Positions 15,661 through 23,689 are shown, numbered from the stretch's first letter. The stretch: DNA of 34,127 nucleotides from JAWWBG01 sp033721095 (GCA_033721095.1 JAWWBG010000002.1:1-34127); one strand, 5' to 3'. Translations and numbers: made by a program. The notes: a model not told the origin generated them from the letters alone.

Positions 15661-15730
15661 TCACAGCGCCTCCGGAGGGTCGCTGCGCTGACGGTGTCGA
15701 GGCAACGTCCGCGACCAGCGAGGGACGTGG

Positions 15731-16537
15731 ATGACATCGTCGGCAGATGCGCTTCGCGAGGCGGTGGCCGCTCGCGACTGGTACCACACGCTGGAGCTCA
15801 ACGGCGTCGTGACGCCGGGATGGTTCGACACCAGGCCGGTGGCACCGTCGCTGTCGATTCCATCGGACCTGACGGGGAAGCGGTGCCTCGATGTCGGAAC
15901 GTTTGACGGCTTCTGGGCCTTCGAGATGGAGGGCCGAGGAGCCGATGAGGTCCATGCAATCGACGTGCTCGACCCGCAACGGTGGGACTGGCCTGCGACT
16001 TCCCCACAATCGGTGCGCGACGAGATCTCGTCTCGGCATGACGGCGGGGGCGGTTTCGAGATCGCGAAGCAGGCCCTTGGCGCCTCGGCCACGCGTCACG
16101 ATCTCAGCGTCTACGAACTCCATCCCGACGTTCTGGGGATGTTTGACGTCGTGTACGTCGGGAGCCTGTTGATCCACCTGCGCGATCCGATCGGCGCGCT
16201 CGAGGCCGTTCGGAGCGTGTGCCGCGGCAATCTGGTGCTCGTTGATGCCATCGACGTGGGGTTGACACTGCGCCATCCGCGAAGGCCAGTCGCGGAGCTG
16301 GACGGCCGCGATCGACCGTGGTGGTGGCGCGCGAACCAGTCGGCGATCGTTCGCATGGTCGAATCAGCGGGTTTTCGCCTCCTCCAGCCGCCCCAACGGC
16401 TGGCCATGCCCGCAGGCGCCGGGCAGCAAAGGGCACCTTGGCGATGGTCGACCGTTCGCCATCGCGAGTCCCGTCAGTCCCTCCTGCGGACGAGTGTGGG
16501 TGATCCCCACGTCGCGATCGTCGCAACCCGTACCTGA
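15731..16537 (+). CDS. SAM-dependent methyltransferase, CmoB/DUF1698-like
   Basis: A 268-residue class I methyltransferase from ATG 15731, with AGGGA at 15721-15725. The entry block WYHTLELNGVVTPGWFDTRP is typical of the CmoB/DUF1698-like group. Motif I is KRCLDVGTFDGFWAFEMEGRG, followed by VHAIDVLDP. FDVVYVGSLLIHLRDPIGAL corresponds to the post-I region, and a hydrophobic strand, NLVLVDAID, follows. It is a clear paralogue of the protein at 4692-5510, with higher conservation of motif I. It probably methylates a glycan or its carrier, inferred only from its neighbours. A strong hairpin follows its stop at 16547-16577, separating it from the convergent methyltransferase. Confidence 0.87.
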   Translation: MTSSADALREAVAARDWYHTLELNGVVTPGWFDTRPVAPSLSIPSDLTGKRCLDVGTFDGFWAFEMEGRGADEVHAIDVLDPQRWDWPATSPQSVRDEISSRHDGGGGFEIAKQALGASATRHDLSVYELHPDVLGMFDVVYVGSLLIHLRDPIGALEAVRSVCRGNLVLVDAIDVGLTLRHPRRPVAELDGRDRPWWWRANQSAIVRMVESAGFRLLQPPQRLAMPAGAGQQRAPWRWSTVRHRESRQSLLRTSVGDPHVAIVATRT

Positions 16538-16546
16538 GCCGAGCAG

Positions 16547-16577
16547 TGGCCACACGGGTGTCCTGCCCCGTTGGCCA
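16547..16577. terminator. Bidirectional hairpin terminator between convergent methyltransferase genes
   Basis: TGGCCA-C-ACGGG (16547-16558) pairs with CCCGT-TGGCCA (16567-16577), an 11-bp stem with one bulged C and an 8-base loop. It lies in the 43-bp gap between the two convergent stops. No T-run follows on either strand. Confidence 0.6.
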
Positions 16578-16580
16578 GCG

Positions 16581-17375
16581 TCACGACGCGCGGTTCCAGG
16601 CCGTTGCAAACAGCTCGCCACGCGCCAGCCACGCCGTGGGGCGATGTCGTGCCAGTTCCCGATAGATCCGTCGACCGCGCGCTGACGGAACGAAGTCCGT
16701 GTAGACGAAGTCGCCGAACCTGACCTCAACCCGTTGGTAGCCGACGCGTCTCAGAACCCGCCGGAGGGACGATCGTGTCTGCTCGTTGACGTGCATCGAC
16801 TGCTCGTAGCTGTTGCGGGGCTCGGCCGGCCACGAGCGACCGGCGAGCCGAGCGCCGAACCGCATGACCCGATACGTCACGTCGTATATAGAACGATTCG
16901 GCATCGTGTGGATGAACAGTCGTCCGGACGGCCCGAGGACTCGTCGGACCTCCGTGAGGACGTCCTCCAGCTCGGCTGGCGAGAGATGCTCGACGACGTC
17001 GACCATCGTCACCAGGTCGATGGAGCCATCGTCGACTGGCAGGTTCCGTGCGTCGCCCAACCGGACTTGTGCTCGGTCGGCGACTCCCTGCGCCTGCAGG
17101 GTCTGAGACGCCAGCCGGACGGCCGCCTCGGAGTAGTCGATGCCAATTGCACGCGACGCACCCTGGGCAGCTGCCACCGCCACCAGCTCCCCGCGGCCGG
17201 CGCCGATGTCCAACAGCGACTCGCCGGCTCGGAACCCGGCCTTGGCCATGATCCCGGGATAGAGGCCCGCGACATCTGCTCCGTTGTGCCATTCGTCGCT
17301 GCCGGCACAGGCGTGCCGGTAGTACTCCTCGTCATAGAGAGTCGGCGGCACCTCGGGAGGCGGCGGCTGCGACAA
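16581..17375 (-). CDS. Class I SAM-dependent methyltransferase (Methyltransf_11/25 type)
   Basis: About 264 residues from a TTG at 17375. LLDIGAGRGELVAVAAAQG is motif I, IGIDYSE the acidic strand, VRLGDARNLPVDDGSIDLV motif II and DVVEHLS motif III; a C-terminal basic stretch follows. The DEEYYRHAC opening is common in methyltransferases of polysaccharide clusters. The reading frame stays open to a TTG at 17462, but codons upstream of 17375 have poor third-position GC and overlap the sulfotransferase gene, so the later start is preferred; neither has a clear ribosome-binding site. The gene follows the sulfotransferase by about 30 bp and is probably in its operon. The methyl acceptor is unknown. 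Confidence 0.83.
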   Translation of the reverse strand: MSQPPPPEVPPTLYDEEYYRHACAGSDEWHNGADVAGLYPGIMAKAGFRAGESLLDIGAGRGELVAVAAAQGASRAIGIDYSEAAVRLASQTLQAQGVADRAQVRLGDARNLPVDDGSIDLVTMVDVVEHLSPAELEDVLTEVRRVLGPSGRLFIHTMPNRSIYDVTYRVMRFGARLAGRSWPAEPRNSYEQSMHVNEQTRSSLRRVLRRVGYQRVEVRFGDFVYTDFVPSARGRRIYRELARHRPTAWLARGELFATAWNRAS

Positions 17376-17407
17376 GGTTCGGGCCGTTCGCGTCGGACGC
17401 TTGGAGG

Positions 17408-18277
17408 CTATCCAGCGCCCGAATCCTCGCCGTGCCGGCCGTCCTCGTCCGCCAGCGCCCAAGCAGGCAGTTTCTCAGGCGTCCAGGTGCCGCGCAGGTG
17501 CTCGAGATCGTTGGCGTAGGCAGCCCGCAGCCGACGTCGGCTGGTCGTTGGCATGGGCGGATTCGGGCTCTTCCTGCGATTCAGCTCGTCGAGCAGGAAC
17601 CCGAGGCGTCCGGGAAGTCGACGCCACAGGTGGTGCTTCAGCATGAACTCGTTCAATCGGGGAGATCGCAACCGGTGCGATGCGTTCTGGACCGTTCCGA
17701 CCGGCTTGGGAACTGGTTCCTCGGTTACGCCCAAGCGTGCGCAGATGTCCGTGAAGACGTCCTGGGGGCGGGTCGCGACGTCATCGAATGACACGATCAT
17801 CAGGCGCTCCCGTCCAACGCTTCGCGTCCAACGATCGACGTGCTTTCCGTAGAGCCCGTGGACGAGGATCCCCCCTTCAGGAAAACCGGCCGCCACCTCG
17901 GACGCGACCATCTCATCGAAGGCTGGGCGGGACGCTCCCGATCGCCCCGCGAACCAGTGATGCGACCAAGCACGTTCCACCGGGTCCCGGAGGATCGCGA
18001 GAAAGAGCGTGTCCGTCAGTTCGCGGGCTCGCTCAGGGGCACTCGGGTGTGCGAAGTACGTCGGCGTGGCGTCGACCCGGATGCGGCCTCCTGAGTCCGA
18101 TTCGAACTGGTCTCGATACCAGTCGAACCCACGTTCCCAATGACGATCGAGGAACTGGACCTCCTTCTGGAACGCAACGACGAAGTCGTCACGATCCTCG
18201 AACCACCGGGCAACCGTCGTGGTCGCCGCCTTCGGTGGGCCGACGATGACGAGGCTGGAGAAGGTGTGATCGCGCAT
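17408..18277 (-). CDS. Sulfotransferase (single-domain)
   Basis: A 289-residue PAPS-dependent sulfotransferase from ATG 18277 (an in-frame TTG at 18301 is an alternative). The phosphosulfate loop is VGPPKAATTTVARWF at about residues 12-26, followed by KEVQFLDRHWERGFDWYRDQF, a pattern shared with heparan-type sulfotransferases. The 3'-phosphate-binding region is LFLAILRDPVERAWSHHWF. VDATPTYF contributes to the substrate cleft. Unlike the two other sulfotransferases of this window, it lacks the extra C-terminal domain. It is the first gene of a unit with the following methyltransferase, divergent from the cytidylyltransferase-like gene. A carbohydrate acceptor is likely from context; sulfated lipid or protein cannot be excluded. 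Confidence 0.87.
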   Translation of the reverse strand: MRDHTFSSLVIVGPPKAATTTVARWFEDRDDFVVAFQKEVQFLDRHWERGFDWYRDQFESDSGGRIRVDATPTYFAHPSAPERARELTDTLFLAILRDPVERAWSHHWFAGRSGASRPAFDEMVASEVAAGFPEGGILVHGLYGKHVDRWTRSVGRERLMIVSFDDVATRPQDVFTDICARLGVTEEPVPKPVGTVQNASHRLRSPRLNEFMLKHHLWRRLPGRLGFLLDELNRRKSPNPPMPTTSRRRLRAAYANDLEHLRGTWTPEKLPAWALADEDGRHGEDSGAG

Positions 18278-18320
18278 CAACGAGGCGGGGGCTCCGGGCA
18301 ATCCGAGCGTAGTGCTCGTC

Positions 18321-18344
18321 TACCCTCGGACCGCCGTCGAGGAG
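18321..18344 (+). promoter_or_regulatory. Candidate -10 element and ribosome-binding site of the cytidylyltransferase-like gene
   Basis: TACCCT (18321-18326) is a TANNNT element exactly 31 bases before the proposed ATT start at 18352, the same distance as TAGACT to the epimerase ATG. GAGGAG (18339-18344) lies 7 bases before ATT. On the opposite strand TACGCT (18311-18306) may serve the divergent sulfotransferase. Confidence 0.45.
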
Positions 18345-18351
18345 CCGATTC

Positions 18352-19056
18352 ATTCAGACCCTCATTCTTTGCGGTGGCAAGGGAACGCGTGCCTACCCGC
18401 ACACGGAGACCGTTCCGAAGCCGTTGCTGGAGGTTGATGGCGAGCCGATACTCGGCCATGTCCTCGAGATCTACGCGCGCCAGGGTTTCACGGAGTTCAT
18501 TCTGGCTGCCGGTTACCTGGCTGACCGAATCGACGCGTTTGCCCAGACACTGCCGGCAGAATGGAAGCTCACTGTCATCGACACGGGCGAGGAGACGAAC
18601 ACCGGCGAGCGAGTCGCCCGCTGCCGCGAACACCTGCGCGACCGGTTCATGGTCAACTACGCGGACGGGTTGGGAAACGTCGACGTCCACAAGCTCCTCG
18701 CATTCCACGATTCGCACCCGGGGTCGGCAACGCTGACAACGGTTCCGCTTCCGTCCCAGTACGGAACGATCGAGACGGATGATGCGAGCCGCGTCACGAC
18801 GTTTCGCGAGAAACCCCGGCTGCCAGATCACCACATCAACGGGGGCTACTTCGTCTTCGACCAACGTGCGTTCGAACACTGGGACGGGCATGATCTCGAA
18901 CGCGACGTGCTCCCGGCCCTCGGCGCCGCCGGGGAGCTCTTCGCCTTCCGCCACGACGGCTTCTGGAAGTCGATGGACACCTACAAGGATGCAATCGAGC
19001 TCACGGCAATCGCAGCCGACGACCCTCCTTGGCTGAAGCTTCCAGCGCCCGACTGA
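18352..19056 (+). CDS. Glucose-1-phosphate cytidylyltransferase-like nucleotidyltransferase (RfbF-like), probable ATT start
   Basis: A 234-residue sugar-phosphate nucleotidyltransferase. Family motifs are GGKGTR (8-13), VPKPLLEV (21-28), LTVIDTGEETNTGERV, VNYADGLGNVDVHKLLAFH and INGGYFVF, followed by HDGFWKSMDTYKD; these match glucose-1-phosphate cytidylyltransferase (RfbF) in order. It should make an NDP-glucose, most likely CDP-glucose. It is about 20 residues shorter than typical RfbF, with a segment missing before the LTVIDTGE block. The first conventional start codon in frame, TTG 18424, would delete the catalytic GGxGTR loop. An in-frame stop at 18310-18312 and the absence of ATG/GTG/TTG before the motif leave ATT 18352, giving MQTLILCGG, with GAGGAG at ideal distance. 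No dehydratase (RfbG) gene lies adjacent. Confidence 0.85.
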   Translation: MQTLILCGGKGTRAYPHTETVPKPLLEVDGEPILGHVLEIYARQGFTEFILAAGYLADRIDAFAQTLPAEWKLTVIDTGEETNTGERVARCREHLRDRFMVNYADGLGNVDVHKLLAFHDSHPGSATLTTVPLPSQYGTIETDDASRVTTFREKPRLPDHHINGGYFVFDQRAFEHWDGHDLERDVLPALGAAGELFAFRHDGFWKSMDTYKDAIELTAIAADDPPWLKLPAPD

Positions 19057-19071
19057 GCGTTTGGACGGGCA

Positions 19072-19089
19072 TCGCCACGTCGGTGGCGA
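19072..19089. terminator. Hairpin between convergent cytidylyltransferase-like and wzt genes
   Basis: TCGCCAC (19072-19078) and GTGGCGA (19083-19089) form a 7-bp perfect stem with tetraloop GTCG, in the 64-bp gap between convergent stops. No T-run is present. A likely bidirectional terminator. Confidence 0.5.
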
Positions 19090-19120
19090 CCATCCCGCCG
19101 AGAGCTCGGCCAGAATGGAT

Positions 19121-20353
19121 CTACTCGAACGGGTTGATCTCGTCCGCACCCGCCAGGCCGGCCTCGCGCGCTGGAACGGGCTGGCCGTTCAGTGTGAAGT
19201 TGGCTCTGAAGTCGACGACCCCCATGCCGGTCGATCGACCACGCACGTGGAAGTGGAGTGGGGCCGTCAGGGCGAGCGGCCGGCGGCGGCCGGTTGCTCG
19301 CAGCACGAGCCGCAGGCTGTAGTCGCCGGCCTTCAGCGGCAGCTGGGCGAGATGGATGGAGGCATCGAGCGGTTGGGACGGCCCGTGTGTTGCCGTGTAG
19401 GCAGTCGGATCGGTGCCGTTTGCGTAGATGACGCCCAGCTGCGCCTTGTCCAGCGCAAAGCCGATGGACACGCCCGTCACCTCCTCGGCGAAGGTCGCGC
19501 GAACGTGGACGCGAATCGGATCGCCCTCAGCCAGCTGCTCGGTCGGATCTCCGTCGGGATCCAGGAGGGACACGTCGACGGCTGCTGACGGCATTCCAAC
19601 CCCCGGCGCGGCAGCGTCCGTCTCACGGTCGCGAAGCAATCTCATGTAGTGCCGGATGGCCTCCGACGTCTCCCCGTCAAAGAGTGCGCGCCCGTTGTCG
19701 AGCAGGATGGTCCGCTCCGCCATCCGCTCGACCATGTTCAGGTTGTGCGTCACGAGCACGATGGTGGTACCGCTCCCCCGGATCTGGCGGAGCCGCTCGT
19801 CGCACTTGGCTTGGAAGCCGGCATCGCCGACGGCGAGGATCTCGTCCACGATCAGGATGTCGGGATCCGTGTGAATGGCGACGGCGAACGCCAGGCGGAG
19901 AAACATTCCGGAGCTGTAGAACTTCACGGGCACGTTCATGAAGTCCGGCAGTTCGCTGAAGGCAACGATCGATTCGTACCGGTCCTCGATCTGTGCGGGG
20001 GTCAGCCCGAGAAGCCGACCATTCACAAAGACGTTCTCGCGGCCGGTCAACTCGTTGTTGAAGCCGACGCCGATCCCGATGAGCGGTGCGACCCGCCCGA
20101 CGACGCGGATGCGCCCGGACGTGGGTCCGGAAACGCCCGACAGCAGCCGCAGCAGGGTCGTCTTGCCCGATCCGTTCCGCCCGATGATGCCCAGCGTGTC
20201 GCCTCGCTCGACCGCGAATGAGAGGCCATCGAGCGCGGTGATCTCCTGGATCTGGCGGACGGCCCACGGCATGGCCAGCCGCTTGAGGAGCATCTCGTCA
20301 TCGCGGTATTGGCGGTAGCGCTTGCTGACGTCGGCGACCTCGATGGAGTTCAC
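19121..20353 (-). CDS. wzt: Polysaccharide ABC exporter ATP-binding protein, Wzt-like with C-terminal glycan-binding-type domain
   Basis: 410 residues from GTG 20353, overlapping the permease stop (GTGA). The ATPase has Walker A GRNGSGKT (58-65), the signature YSSGMFLRLA (146-155) typical of polysaccharide exporters, and Walker B DILIVDE (165-171) followed by ILAVGDAGFQAKC. After residue 250 comes a beta-rich Wzt_C-like domain (from VSLLDPDGDPTEQLAEGD to a terminal LNGQPVP segment). In characterised systems this domain recognises the finished chain terminus. With the preceding wzm gene it forms a complete ABC exporter that moves lipid-linked polysaccharide across the membrane. A second such pair is encoded divergently at 23748-25756. 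Residues upstream of GTG 20353 in the longer frame are shadow of wzm. Confidence 0.93.
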   Translation of the reverse strand: MNSIEVADVSKRYRQYRDDEMLLKRLAMPWAVRQIQEITALDGLSFAVERGDTLGIIGRNGSGKTTLLRLLSGVSGPTSGRIRVVGRVAPLIGIGVGFNNELTGRENVFVNGRLLGLTPAQIEDRYESIVAFSELPDFMNVPVKFYSSGMFLRLAFAVAIHTDPDILIVDEILAVGDAGFQAKCDERLRQIRGSGTTIVLVTHNLNMVERMAERTILLDNGRALFDGETSEAIRHYMRLLRDRETDAAAPGVGMPSAAVDVSLLDPDGDPTEQLAEGDPIRVHVRATFAEEVTGVSIGFALDKAQLGVIYANGTDPTAYTATHGPSQPLDASIHLAQLPLKAGDYSLRLVLRATGRRRPLALTAPLHFHVRGRSTGMGVVDFRANFTLNGQPVPAREAGLAGADEINPFE

Positions 20354-21255
20354 AACCGGTCCACGCAAATTCGATCGAATCGTCGAAAGGCCGTCATTCC
20401 GATGGCACCCAGGACCAGCGTCCAACCAGCCATCCATGCGACCGGGACGAGGAGAGGTTCCGACGAGCCGAGGAGGCTCCAGCGGATGAGCAGGACGACA
20501 CCCGAGAACGGGTTCGCATGGAGCAGCGGCTCGAAGCGGCCTGCCATGGAGGCGGGGTAGATGATCGGGGTCGCGTAGAAGACCATGAGCATCCCGCTCT
20601 GGACCAGATGCCCGATGTCCCGGAAGTAGACGTGGAGCAGGCTGAGGCACATCGCCATGGAGAAGACCAGCAGGAGCGCTGCGATCAGCGCCACGGGAAG
20701 TGCAAGCAGGCGCACCGTCGGCGGGGCCCCGAATCCGGCCGCGACGCCAATGACGACAACCAGCGTGATGCCGAAGCTGGGCAGCGACGCGGCAGCCGGC
20801 ATGGCCGGCAGGATCAGGCGCGGGAAGTACACGCGGCCGGCCAGCCCGGCGGTCGCGACGATGGAGGTGGTACCTCCTGTGACGGATTGGCTGATCCAGG
20901 CCCACGTCGCGGTTCCTGCCAGGACGAAGGCGGGATAGGGCGAATCGGTCTCGATCCGGACGATCTGGGTGAAGACGAACGCGAGGACGGCTCCGCGAAT
21001 GAGCGGTTGGATCGCGGTCCAGAGGAGCCCCAGCCGGGCAGCGCGGTAGCCGCCCACGAAATGCTGCCGGGCGAGCACAGGCAACATTGCACGAGCCTTC
21101 AATGCTTCCCGAAGAAGCTCCCGCAGCGAAGGTGGTTGATCGGACAACTCCAGGACCGGAGGAGCAGCCGTCGTCAACCTGACACCAGTGTCCGGGGAAG
21201 GGTCCGGAGGATACGGGTCGGCCTCATCGTCCCGGCGTTGGATGGCCCCGGTCAT
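20350..21255 (-). CDS. wzm: Polysaccharide ABC exporter permease, Wzm-like (ABC-2)
   Basis: A 301-residue ABC-2 type membrane protein from ATG 21255, overlapping the GT4 stop (ATGA). About 60 polar residues lead to LPVLARQHFVGGYRAARLGLLWTAIQPLI, a form of the motif found in O-antigen and teichoic-acid exporters before helix 1. Roughly six hydrophobic segments follow, with FRDIGHLVQSGMLMVFYATPIIYP near the end being the typical conserved block. It pairs with the Wzt encoded immediately downstream. In this type of system it provides the channel for lipid-linked glycan. The N-terminal extension is longer than in the second Wzm (23748-24503), the main visible difference between the two transporters. 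Confidence 0.92.
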   Translation of the reverse strand: MTGAIQRRDDEADPYPPDPSPDTGVRLTTAAPPVLELSDQPPSLRELLREALKARAMLPVLARQHFVGGYRAARLGLLWTAIQPLIRGAVLAFVFTQIVRIETDSPYPAFVLAGTATWAWISQSVTGGTTSIVATAGLAGRVYFPRLILPAMPAAASLPSFGITLVVVIGVAAGFGAPPTVRLLALPVALIAALLLVFSMAMCLSLLHVYFRDIGHLVQSGMLMVFYATPIIYPASMAGRFEPLLHANPFSGVVLLIRWSLLGSSEPLLVPVAWMAGWTLVLGAIGMTAFRRFDRICVDRL

Positions 21256-22367
21256 CGCCCGTTGGCGACGTGGTCGCCCAGGAGTCGGAGATAGATCTCC
21301 TCCACTCGGGGGGCAACGACCGTGTGCCAGTCGTGCTCGCGTGCTCGGCCACGACAGCGTGCGACGGTGTCATGCTTCGAGCTCAAGTTCAAGGCTGACT
21401 CGAGGGCATCGGCGAGCGAGTCCGGGTTCCCCTCGGCCAGCGCGCCCACTGAGGCGTCCAGGAAGTCGGCCGGTCCTTCGCCGACGAGTCCGACGGCCGG
21501 TGTCCCGCACGCGAGCGACTCGAGCGCGACCAATCCGAAGGCTTCGCCGGTCGACGGTTGTGCCGTCACCCAGGCCCGGCTGTAGTCAGCGCCAAGCTCG
21601 TGCGCCGACGAACGGCTTCGCCGCGTGACGAGATCGGCCATGGTCGGGTGGCGGTCGACGAGCGCGTCCACGTCGCCGGGGCCGACGAACCACAGCTGGA
21701 GCTCCGGCAGTCGCGCTCGGAGGAGCGCGCAGGCCTCGAGGAGCAGGTCGGCGTTCTTCCACGGTTGGTTCACGTCGGACGCAAACAGCACGGTTGGCCG
21801 GTGTTCGCGTGGGGCGCACGGCCGAAATCGGGCCAGGTCGACCCCGCCGCCGACAACGGTGCTCGTGCGTCCTGTCGACTCACGAAGTCGCCGCTGGACC
21901 GCCGCGGAGAGACACAGGTAGGCGTCGACCTTGCGGCTGACCCGACGATGCAGCCCTCCGATCGGCCATGGGACGTCCGGCGCGATGGGACCCGGGCCCA
22001 GGTGGGTGTAGACCGAGGCCACACCGGGGAGCGTCGTCGCTGCGGCGCCATCGCCGATCGTGAACGCATGCCAGACGTCCGGCGGATCCTGCCGCAGGTG
22101 TCGGCGGACGTCGAGTCCGAACCAGACATGTGGCGCCCAGAAGCCGCCGAGCCAGCGCTGGCCACGGTGGCGCCGCTGGAGGCGCGTCACGTCCACCCCG
22201 AGCTGGCGGTCCCGCCCAGGCGCACGTCCGGTTGTGACGATGGTGACGTCGTGGCCACGACCGGCGAGTGCCGCCCCCAGCTCGTGCAGGTAGCGCTCGC
22301 CGCCTCGTCGCACATCGGGCCAGGCATGCGTGCTCGTCAGGGCGATCCGCAGGGCCGTTCGGCTCAC
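21252..22367 (-). CDS. GT4 family glycosyltransferase (GT-B)
   Basis: 371 residues from GTG 22367, overlapping the sulfotransferase stop (GTGA). The N-terminal Rossmann half begins LRIALTSTHAWPDVRRGGERYLHEL, with the glycine-rich acceptor/donor loop RGGERY and then AGRGHDVTIVTTGRAPG. The C-terminal half holds RPTVLFASDVNQPWKNADLL, VGPGDVDALVDRHP and the donor-binding signature GEAFGLVALESLACGTPAVGLVGEG, with the two glutamates of the E-x7-E motif as E-x6/7-E. Retaining sugar transferase, cytoplasmic or membrane-associated. It lies between a sulfotransferase and wzm in one tight operon, so it likely acts on the glycan this exporter carries. Donor sugar unknown. Confidence 0.9.
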   Translation of the reverse strand: MSRTALRIALTSTHAWPDVRRGGERYLHELGAALAGRGHDVTIVTTGRAPGRDRQLGVDVTRLQRRHRGQRWLGGFWAPHVWFGLDVRRHLRQDPPDVWHAFTIGDGAAATTLPGVASVYTHLGPGPIAPDVPWPIGGLHRRVSRKVDAYLCLSAAVQRRLRESTGRTSTVVGGGVDLARFRPCAPREHRPTVLFASDVNQPWKNADLLLEACALLRARLPELQLWFVGPGDVDALVDRHPTMADLVTRRSRSSAHELGADYSRAWVTAQPSTGEAFGLVALESLACGTPAVGLVGEGPADFLDASVGALAEGNPDSLADALESALNLSSKHDTVARCRGRAREHDWHTVVAPRVEEIYLRLLGDHVANGR

Positions 22368-23512
22368 GATGGCAGGCGTTCCATGTGCAGTTCCACGAGC
22401 CCGTGCTGGCGAAATCGCGCTCGCCAGACGCGGGTGGCGGGACCCTCGTGGACATTGACGACGACGATCATGGTTCCCGAGGTGTGCAGCGTCGCGCCCA
22501 CGATCGGTCGCGTGAGAACCGGGTCGTCCCGTACGGCCGCGAGCAACTCGTCGACGGTGTCGAGCCGGACCACGTCGCCGGCTTCGTCCTTCATCTCGAT
22601 GTTCACGCTGGCAGGAATCAGCGCTCGGATGTCATCGCCGTTCAAGGACCCCGTCCGCAGTGCGGCGAGCAGTCGATCGACGTGGTACTGGCGCTCCGCC
22701 GCAGTCGCATGGGGCGGCGGCCCCGGAGCCGGAACAGGCTGGGTGCGCGGGGGCCTGGGTCGTGTGACGGTGGTCGGTTCGTAGCCGAGCTCTGCCATCA
22801 GGTCACCGGCGATGTGGTTGAAGGCTCGTTGCTGACGATGCGAGAGCCGACCGGGCGATCCGTGCGGGCGGTTGCCGCGAACCGCGGCCTCCTGGTCTGC
22901 TCGCCGGAGCACATCATCATCCACGTCGAGGTCCAGAAAGTCGAGGATGCGGCGAACCTCGTTCCGGAGTTGTGCCTGCAGGCGCTCGTACCGGATCTCG
23001 AGGACCTGTTCGCCGCCGTGCGATCGCCCTGCCACCACGGCGTCTCGCCACTCGGCGGCCGCGGCTCGGACGTCATTGGGCCCAAACTCCTGATGCAGCA
23101 GCGACGCCACCGCTTGGCGGCCATCCCGGACGATGTGGAGAAACCGGGCGCCAGGAAAGAGTGCCAGGATCAGTTCGATGCACTTGACGTGCTCAGGGGT
23201 TCGTTCGAGCAGGCGCGATCCCTCGGTGCCCGGCATGTGGGAGGAGAGGACGGTGTCGCACAGTTCGCGCAACGCGTCCAGGAGGATGGGCTCCTCGACG
23301 TAGAACGTCCCAGTTGTCGGTGTGGCTGGCGTGCCATGCGTGAATCGATCCAGCAGTGGTTGGATGCCGCCGTCGAACAGGTGGGTTTCGCCCGGGAGGC
23401 TGTGGATCCCTGGGTGGGATCCGAGAATCCGCTGCAGCCAGTTGGTGCCGCTGCGGCGAGCTCCGACGACAAAGACGAGCCTGTCGCCGGTGCCGATCAC
23501 TCTCTGGCCCAT
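22364..23512 (-). CDS. Sulfotransferase with C-terminal NTF2/SnoaL-like domain
   Basis: 382 residues from ATG 23512; an in-frame GTG at 23581 would add 23. The phosphosulfate loop is VVGARRSGTNWL (15-26), followed by LPGETHLFDGG and LLERTPEHVK. The 3'-phosphate segment is RFLHIVRDGRQAVASLLHQ. After HRQQRAFNHIAGDLMAELGY a Pro-rich linker (PRPPRTQPVPAPGPPP) leads to a C-terminal domain of about 120 residues (YHVDRLLAALRTGSLNGDDI to the end) that looks like an NTF2/SnoaL-type fold. The layout is the same as that of the 5689-6915 protein. It is the promoter-proximal gene of the GT4-wzm-wzt operon. The acceptor may be the growing polysaccharide. A TAGACT element on this strand lies at 23669-23664. 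Confidence 0.84.
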   Translation of the reverse strand: MGQRVIGTGDRLVFVVGARRSGTNWLQRILGSHPGIHSLPGETHLFDGGIQPLLDRFTHGTPATPTTGTFYVEEPILLDALRELCDTVLSSHMPGTEGSRLLERTPEHVKCIELILALFPGARFLHIVRDGRQAVASLLHQEFGPNDVRAAAAEWRDAVVAGRSHGGEQVLEIRYERLQAQLRNEVRRILDFLDLDVDDDVLRRADQEAAVRGNRPHGSPGRLSHRQQRAFNHIAGDLMAELGYEPTTVTRPRPPRTQPVPAPGPPPHATAAERQYHVDRLLAALRTGSLNGDDIRALIPASVNIEMKDEAGDVVRLDTVDELLAAVRDDPVLTRPIVGATLHTSGTMIVVVNVHEGPATRVWRARFRQHGLVELHMERLPS

Positions 23513-23663
23513 CTCGCACCGATCACGCTGGGTTGTCCGCCGAGCGCCGCCCTCGATCACCACAATGGCCAGGTCGGGCACGACGTCGTGGTGCTGTGTC
23601 GCCGGTCACCTTCCCGCGCCGATCCCGGCCTGGCAGTGCAATCGGTGTGTCGCGGCCCGCGGA

Positions 23664-23689
23664 AGTCTAGAGGTGGGATGCATTAGCGT
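23664..23689. promoter_or_regulatory. Divergent candidate promoter pair between the two exporter operons
   Basis: On the minus strand TAGACT (23669-23664) faces the sulfotransferase-GT4-wzm-wzt operon. On the plus strand TAGCGT (23684-23689) faces the second wzm-wzt operon; its distance to a possible ATC start (23715) is 31 bases. The two elements are 14 bases apart, so the operons could share control. No clear -35 boxes are seen. Confidence 0.45.
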
